Of a stretch of DNA of 64,000 nt, positions 60,286-64,000 are shown one piece after another (position 1 is the first letter of the stretch; the number at the start of each line of letters is the position of its first letter). Origin of the DNA: Candidatus Eisenbergiella merdigallinarum (GTDB taxonomy: Bacteria > Bacillota > Clostridia > Lachnospirales > Lachnospiraceae); contig DWXE01000043.1 in the NCBI GenBank assembly GCA_019119355.1, forward strand, positions 62,001 to 126,000, written 5' to 3'. The position numbers were made by a program, and so were the translations under genes. The notes below the pieces were generated by a model. It saw only the letters and a program-made list of their open reading frames with translations. It had not been told where the DNA came from and made no database searches.

Positions 60286-60870
60286 TTATGGAAAATTGCC
60301 CTCCCGGCGGTTCGGGCAGTCTTTCCGGCTGCACCCGGAGCAGACGGAGGCGCAGGCCGCCCGCGGATCCGCGCTCAGCTCCAGCCTCATCGCCAGGCTC
60401 TTTTTGGGGATCAGGCAAAAGCCCCGGTTGCAGCGGATCCCTTCGGCTCCCAGACGGGCCAGCTCCGCGGGCATGTCCTCCGGCAAAAGCGCGGGATCCT
60501 CTCCAAAAAAACGGTACCGGGCTACGCGCAGCCCGGCATGTTCCCAAATCCATTCGTTCATCCGCCCGCAGGCGGAACGCATCAGCTCGTCGGCCAGAAC
60601 CTCCGCCATATAGCATTCCAGCAGCCGGTCCTTCCTTCCGTATTCCTCCTGCAGGGCGTCCACCCCCGCCCCCAGGGTCAGGGCCGCAGCGGCCTGTCCT
60701 CTTCCGGCGTCCATGCGGATCCAGAACCGCGCCCCCTGACGGGCCGCGCCTTCCACGTCCCGTCCCACCTGCGCCAGGAGATCCCGGTCCTCAGGAAGGA
60801 AATGATACTGTTTTTCCGCGGCGTCCACCAGCTCCCCGCTGACGGCCAGCTCCAGAGCGATTCCCGTCAT
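60286..60870 (-). CDS. Degenerate MetH-activation-domain-like protein
   Basis: This 194-aa protein resembles stand-alone reactivation domains of B12-dependent methionine synthase. The parts seen are ALTLGAGVDALQEEYGRKDR, MAEVLADELMRSACGRMNEW, IRCNRGFCLIPKKSLAMRLE, and a C-terminal Cys cluster CSGCSRKDCPNR. The substrate-binding RxSPGY-type motif is changed (VARYRFFGED), so S-adenosylmethionine use is doubtful. The start at 60870 overlaps the histidine-phosphatase stop as ATGA. No metH gene is in the window. Confidence 0.7.
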   Translation of the reverse strand: MTGIALELAVSGELVDAAEKQYHFLPEDRDLLAQVGRDVEGAARQGARFWIRMDAGRGQAAAALTLGAGVDALQEEYGRKDRLLECYMAEVLADELMRSACGRMNEWIWEHAGLRVARYRFFGEDPALLPEDMPAELARLGAEGIRCNRGFCLIPKKSLAMRLELSADPRAACASVCSGCSRKDCPNRREGNFP

Positions 60871-61583
60871 GGGCGCTCCCGCAGGATCTTTGCGAAATAT
60901 CCCATGTGGGAAACCGGCTCTCCCGCCGCGTACAGGTGAGAGGTATCCCCCACCATCTGACAGCGGAAATACGCCTCCTTCTCCCGGACCTCCTCCGCGG
61001 AGACCACCGTGACGGAGGAGGGCGCCAGAAACATGCCGTGGATGAGGTTCACCGGGGAAATGTTGAGCAGGTGCGACAGGATGAAAAACGTGACTCCCAT
61101 GTGGCAGAACAGCACCACCGTGTCCTCGTTGTGCCGCTCTGCGCGGTACATCTTCCCGTCCCGCACATAGCCGTGGCCCTGCAAAATCCCGTCGATACCC
61201 GCGCAGACCCGGGCGTATTCCTCCTTCACCCTTCCCGTGCGCATCAGGTCCGTCTCCGCGAAGGTATCCACGCTCTGAAGCCCGGGCACCTTCGTCCAGT
61301 ACGCCGGCCAGAGATCCCAGGGCAGCCGTTCCTTCCCGGTTTCCGGATCCGTCACCGGCGCATCGAATTCCCGCAGCCAGTCGCAGACGACGGCCTCTCT
61401 GCCGCACTTTTCCAGCGAAAGCGACGCCGTATCCCGGGCCCTTCCCAGGGGGGAACAGTAAAATTCGTCCACTTCCCAGCGCCTCACGCGCTCCGCCAGA
61501 GCCGCCGCTTCCCTCCAGCCCTTTTCCGTCAGGCTGTCCCGTTCGTAGTCCGGCTCCGCATGTCTGATGAAAATCAGCCTCAT
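60867..61583 (-). CDS. Histidine phosphatase family protein
   Basis: This 238-aa phosphoglycerate-mutase-like enzyme starts MRLIFIRHAEPDYERDSLTE with the catalytic His and Arg. It has FYCSPLGRARDTASLSLEKC and the second His in TVVLFCHMGVTFFILSHLL. It is probably a phosphatase of small molecules. The start overlaps the aldose-epimerase stop by 4 bp, and the stop overlaps the next gene by 4 bp, so three genes are translationally coupled. Confidence 0.9.
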   Translation of the reverse strand: MRLIFIRHAEPDYERDSLTEKGWREAAALAERVRRWEVDEFYCSPLGRARDTASLSLEKCGREAVVCDWLREFDAPVTDPETGKERLPWDLWPAYWTKVPGLQSVDTFAETDLMRTGRVKEEYARVCAGIDGILQGHGYVRDGKMYRAERHNEDTVVLFCHMGVTFFILSHLLNISPVNLIHGMFLAPSSVTVVSAEEVREKEAYFRCQMVGDTSHLYAAGEPVSHMGYFAKILRERP

Positions 61584-62473
61584 TTCTCTTCTCCCAAAAT
61601 CTCGATGGTATATTCCGCCTCGAAGGTCTCCTTCGCCGCCAGCTCGTTTCCCCACTCCCGCTGCTGCAGGGTGCCGGTGAAATTCATGTGATCGCAGCGC
61701 CCGTACCAGGGCTCGATGCAGATGAAGGGCGCGTTCTTCTTCGGAACGGACCAGACACCGAACAGCGGGGCGTCGAAGGTCACCTCCACATAGGGCTTTT
61801 TGTCCGGCGTGCACAGGGAAACCCGCTGGGTCTGGCGGTTCTCCAGCACCAGCGCATCCCCGTCGAACAGATTCTCCGCCACCTTCAGATAGCCGTCCTC
61901 CAGCGGATAGGAAACCAGCTCGTCCGTGGCCAGCCCGTCGGCGTTGATGGTCCTGCTGACGATCTCCTCCTTCTTCGTGTCAAAACGGATGTAATAGTCG
62001 CTCTGCTTCTCCCCCTTTTTCATCGGACAGACGAATCCCGGATGTCCTCCGATGGAAAAATACATGGTCTCCGAGCCGGTGTTGATCACCCTCCAGCGCA
62101 CCTTCACCTTCTGCCCTTCCACGCTGTATCCGATTTCCAGCCGGAAGGGGAAGGGGAATCTGCGGATCGTCTCCACGCTGGAGGAAAGCCCGAACCACGC
62201 CTCGTTCTGTTTCAGGGAAATCAGCTCGAACTCCATGTCCCGCGCGAAGCCGTGCTGGGACAGGTTGTAGATATGCCCGTTGTGGCGGACTTCCTTATTT
62301 TTGTAATTGCCCACCAGAGGAAACAGCACCGGCGAAATGCGCTTCCAGTATTCCGGATCCCCGTTCCACATGTACTCCTGTCCCGTGGTGCAATCCCGCA
62401 GAGAGATCAGCTCCGCCCCCAGCGACCTGATTCTCAGGGACAGTTTCCCGCTCTTAATCGTGTACATTCCCAT
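61580..62473 (-). CDS. Aldose 1-epimerase family protein (LacX-like)
   Basis: This 297-aa galactose-mutarotase-fold protein has the features GAELISLRDCTTGQEYMWNG, SQHGFARDMEFELIS, MYFSIGGHPGFVCP with the catalytic-type His, and IEPWYGRCDHMNF. It interconverts sugar anomers, with specificity unknown. The sequence type is nearer LacX/YihR-like members than GalM. It is the first gene of a coupled group with the histidine phosphatase and MetH-like protein. Confidence 0.9.
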   Translation of the reverse strand: MGMYTIKSGKLSLRIRSLGAELISLRDCTTGQEYMWNGDPEYWKRISPVLFPLVGNYKNKEVRHNGHIYNLSQHGFARDMEFELISLKQNEAWFGLSSSVETIRRFPFPFRLEIGYSVEGQKVKVRWRVINTGSETMYFSIGGHPGFVCPMKKGEKQSDYYIRFDTKKEEIVSRTINADGLATDELVSYPLEDGYLKVAENLFDGDALVLENRQTQRVSLCTPDKKPYVEVTFDAPLFGVWSVPKKNAPFICIEPWYGRCDHMNFTGTLQQREWGNELAAKETFEAEYTIEILGEEK

Positions 62474-62540
62474 ATTTTTTGCTCCTCCCCGGGCAAATCA
62501 CCCATTTTATATCAAGTATACCCTGTACAGACCGAAAAAT

Positions 62541-63065
62541 CTACTTTTTTCTTCCCCGCTCCCACCGCGAAAAGCAGAAGGCGAAGAGGCAGTAGCCGCC
62601 CATGGAGCCCACGCAGTTGAGCAGAATATCGTCCACGTCGAAGGCGCCGAAATTCGTGATCAGCTGAAAGATCTCGATGGAGCATACCAGCAGGAACGAG
62701 TCGAGCAAAAGCACCGGCCACTTCCTGCTGCCCCTGTGCAGAAACGGCAGCAAAAACCCGAACGGCACGAAGCAGAAAATATTCCCGAACAGGTTTTCGA
62801 AGCTGTTGAGCCGCCCCCAGTAGCGGATATACATGTCGATGGTCTTAAACAGGGTGAAGTTCGCGGTATCCAGCCCTTCCAGGATCACTTCCTTCGTCCA
62901 GGAGGACGTGATCTGTGCCAGCTCGGACAGCGGGTATTTAAAGACGATGACCTTCATCAGCGCGAGCAGATAGAAAAAGAACACAACCCGGAGGATCCAT
63001 ACCGTCTTCCGGGCGCTCTCATCCTCCGAAAAGAGGCTGTGTCCCATGGCTTTCCAGAACTTCAT
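62541..63065 (-). CDS. VanZ family membrane protein
   Basis: This 174-aa membrane protein has about five segments and the VanZ pattern FENLFGNIFCFVPFGFLLPF followed by LLLDSFLLVCSIEIFQLITN and DVDDILLNCVGSMGGYCLFA. VanZ proteins give low-level teicoplanin resistance in enterococci, but most members are of unknown role. The ATG at 63065 has AAAGG 7 nt upstream and overlaps the end of truA by a small gap of 11 bp. Confidence 0.92.
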   Translation of the reverse strand: MKFWKAMGHSLFSEDESARKTVWILRVVFFFYLLALMKVIVFKYPLSELAQITSSWTKEVILEGLDTANFTLFKTIDMYIRYWGRLNSFENLFGNIFCFVPFGFLLPFLHRGSRKWPVLLLDSFLLVCSIEIFQLITNFGAFDVDDILLNCVGSMGGYCLFAFCFSRWERGRKK

Positions 63066-63076
63066 ATCCAAACCTT

Positions 63077-63829
63077 TCAATCATAATACACTTCCATCAG
63101 CATAAGCCCCCGGGCCGGAACCAGCGGGCCGGCCTGCTGCCGGTCCTTCCCGGCCAGCACCCGTTTCACGTCGCCCGGCGCCCTCTTCGACAGGCCCACT
63201 TCCAGGAGCGTTCCCGTCAGGATCCGCACCATATGGTACAAAAAACCGTCCCCGGTGTAGGTGAAGCGGATTTCCTCCCCCTCCCGTTCGATCCGGATCT
63301 TCTCGATGGTGCGCACCGTGGATTTTTTCCCCTTTTTCGCGGAGGTAAAGGCGGCGAAATCGTGGGTTCCCTCCAGGAACGAAGCCGCCAGAGCCATGGA
63401 AGCCACGTCCAGGGGCTCTTCGACCTGATGGATGAACTTCCGGCGAAACACGTTGGGGGTGCGGCTGTTCCATACCCGGTAGCAGTAGGTCTTCCCCCTG
63501 GCGTTGTACCTGGCGTGAAAGCGGGGAGCCGCTTCCTGACAGGAGACCACCGCCACGTCCTCCGGCAGATACCGGTTCATGGTCTCCATCAGCTCCCCGG
63601 GCGAAAGCTCCGTATCCATGCGGAAGTTCGCCGCCTGCCCCAGGGCGTGAACGCCGGCGTCCGTCCTGCCGGAAGCGCAGATTTCCACCGGGGCGCCCGC
63701 GATTTTTTCCAGAAGGGCCTCGAACTTCGCCTGCAGGGTATTGGCGCTGCTCCCGCCGCCCTGGCGCTGCCATCCCTGGTAGCGCGTGCCCTCATACTGA
63801 ATGACGATCTTAAAATTGCGCGCGCTCAC
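63077..63829 (-). CDS. truA: tRNA pseudouridine(38-40) synthase
   Basis: This 250-aa enzyme converts uridines 38-40 of the tRNA anticodon arm. It has KIVIQYEGTRYQGWQRQGGG, catalytic Asp in ICASGRTDAGVHALGQAANF, FHARYNARGKTYCYRVWNS and GDGFLYHMVRILTGTLLEVG. The start is GTG at 63829, overlapping the stop of the dehydrogenase gene. Length is typical. Confidence 0.97.
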   Translation of the reverse strand: MSARNFKIVIQYEGTRYQGWQRQGGGSSANTLQAKFEALLEKIAGAPVEICASGRTDAGVHALGQAANFRMDTELSPGELMETMNRYLPEDVAVVSCQEAAPRFHARYNARGKTYCYRVWNSRTPNVFRRKFIHQVEEPLDVASMALAASFLEGTHDFAAFTSAKKGKKSTVRTIEKIRIEREGEEIRFTYTGDGFLYHMVRILTGTLLEVGLSKRAPGDVKRVLAGKDRQQAGPLVPARGLMLMEVYYD

Positions 63830-64000
63830 AGGACCTCCCAGGGATTTTCCTTCCCGTCCATCACCAGCCTGCAGCCGGTCAGAGAGTCCCGGATCACCGT
63901 TTTGACCTCTTCGTCTGTATAGAAGGCCATGTGGTGGGAAACGGTCACGTTGGGGAAGCTGCGCAGCAGGGCCAGCTCCCGGTTTTTCAGGATATGGTTC
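63826..64000 (-). CDS. D-isomer 2-hydroxyacid dehydrogenase, C-terminal end only
   Basis: The last 57 codons are present (LALLRSFPNVTVSHHMAFYT, then DEEVKTVIRDSLTGCRL and a stop). The FPNV...HxAFYTDE pattern is the C-terminus of D-lactate or related 2-hydroxyacid dehydrogenases, with the catalytic His in SHHMAFYT. The rest of the gene lies past the window's right edge. Confidence 0.85.
   Translation of the reverse strand, partial: NHILKNRELALLRSFPNVTVSHHMAFYTDEEVKTVIRDSLTGCRLVMDGKENPWEVL

Overview
The window looks like a chromosomal segment of a GC-rich, strictly Gram-positive Clostridia member, most probably Lachnospiraceae. The evidence is the gene content: CpsB/C/D-type capsule regulators, LCP and sortase-B-like proteins, ECF S components, a DUF1653 protein, Bro-N orphans and a THF riboswitch. 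Strong Shine-Dalgarno sites and consensus sigma-A promoters with 17-nt spacers occur throughout. Most genes lie on the minus strand.

Region by region. 1-2.6 kb: a carbohydrate ABC importer (two permeases and a lipoprotein solute-binding protein cut by the window edge). 3-5.2 kb: a Bro-N protein, a decayed PD-(D/E)XK-type transposase gene carrying an insertion of stacked hairpins, and an intergenic dispersed repeat. 5.2-22.4 kb: a 17-gene exopolysaccharide/capsule operon read leftward. It runs from phosphatase, chain-length protein and BY-kinase through a priming transferase, glycosyltransferases, flippase, polymerase, two unusual kinase-like proteins and an acetyltransferase to a sortase-B-like protein with catalytic His and Cys replaced, an LCP ligase and a secreted protein. 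The middle (about 12.2-17.2 kb) is visibly AT-rich and is probably the exchangeable serotype-specific part. 22.4-23.9 kb: a tyrosine recombinase flanked by inverted 27-bp sites. The only consensus promoter for the capsule operon lies inside that segment, so it reads as a self-contained ON/OFF promoter inversion switch, seen here in the ON orientation.

24-34.8 kb: a small coiled-coil protein, a glycosyltransferase with a DedA protein, a nitroreductase, a small unknown protein, carB without carA, a TPR glycosyltransferase, a second Bro-N paralogue and another GT2. 34.8-43.4 kb: an SfsA-MutY fusion, a DUF1653 protein, a GH92 alpha-mannosidase, and an accB-accC-acc(D-A fusion) operon with FabT-like operator palindromes. 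43.7-45.3 kb: an ECF S component with a PdxY-type kinase. 45.3-50.1 kb: a KdpDE-like two-component pair without kdp pump genes, a flavin reductase, and a PadR-DUF1700-DUF4097-PspC envelope-stress-like operon.

50.3-64 kb: a lipoprotein behind a possible response-regulator site, its neighbouring VanRS-like two-component pair, a GH125 alpha-mannosidase with a YbaK protein, a THF-riboswitch-controlled folate ECF component, a TM287/288-type asymmetric heterodimeric ABC exporter, a HAD nucleotidase, a degenerate MetH-activation-domain protein, a histidine phosphatase, an aldose epimerase, a VanZ protein, truA and the 3' end of a 2-hydroxyacid dehydrogenase. No rRNA, tRNA, CRISPR array or intact insertion sequence was seen. 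The strongest candidates for something new are the inversion switch, the pseudo-sortase and the paired kinases inside the same capsule operon.
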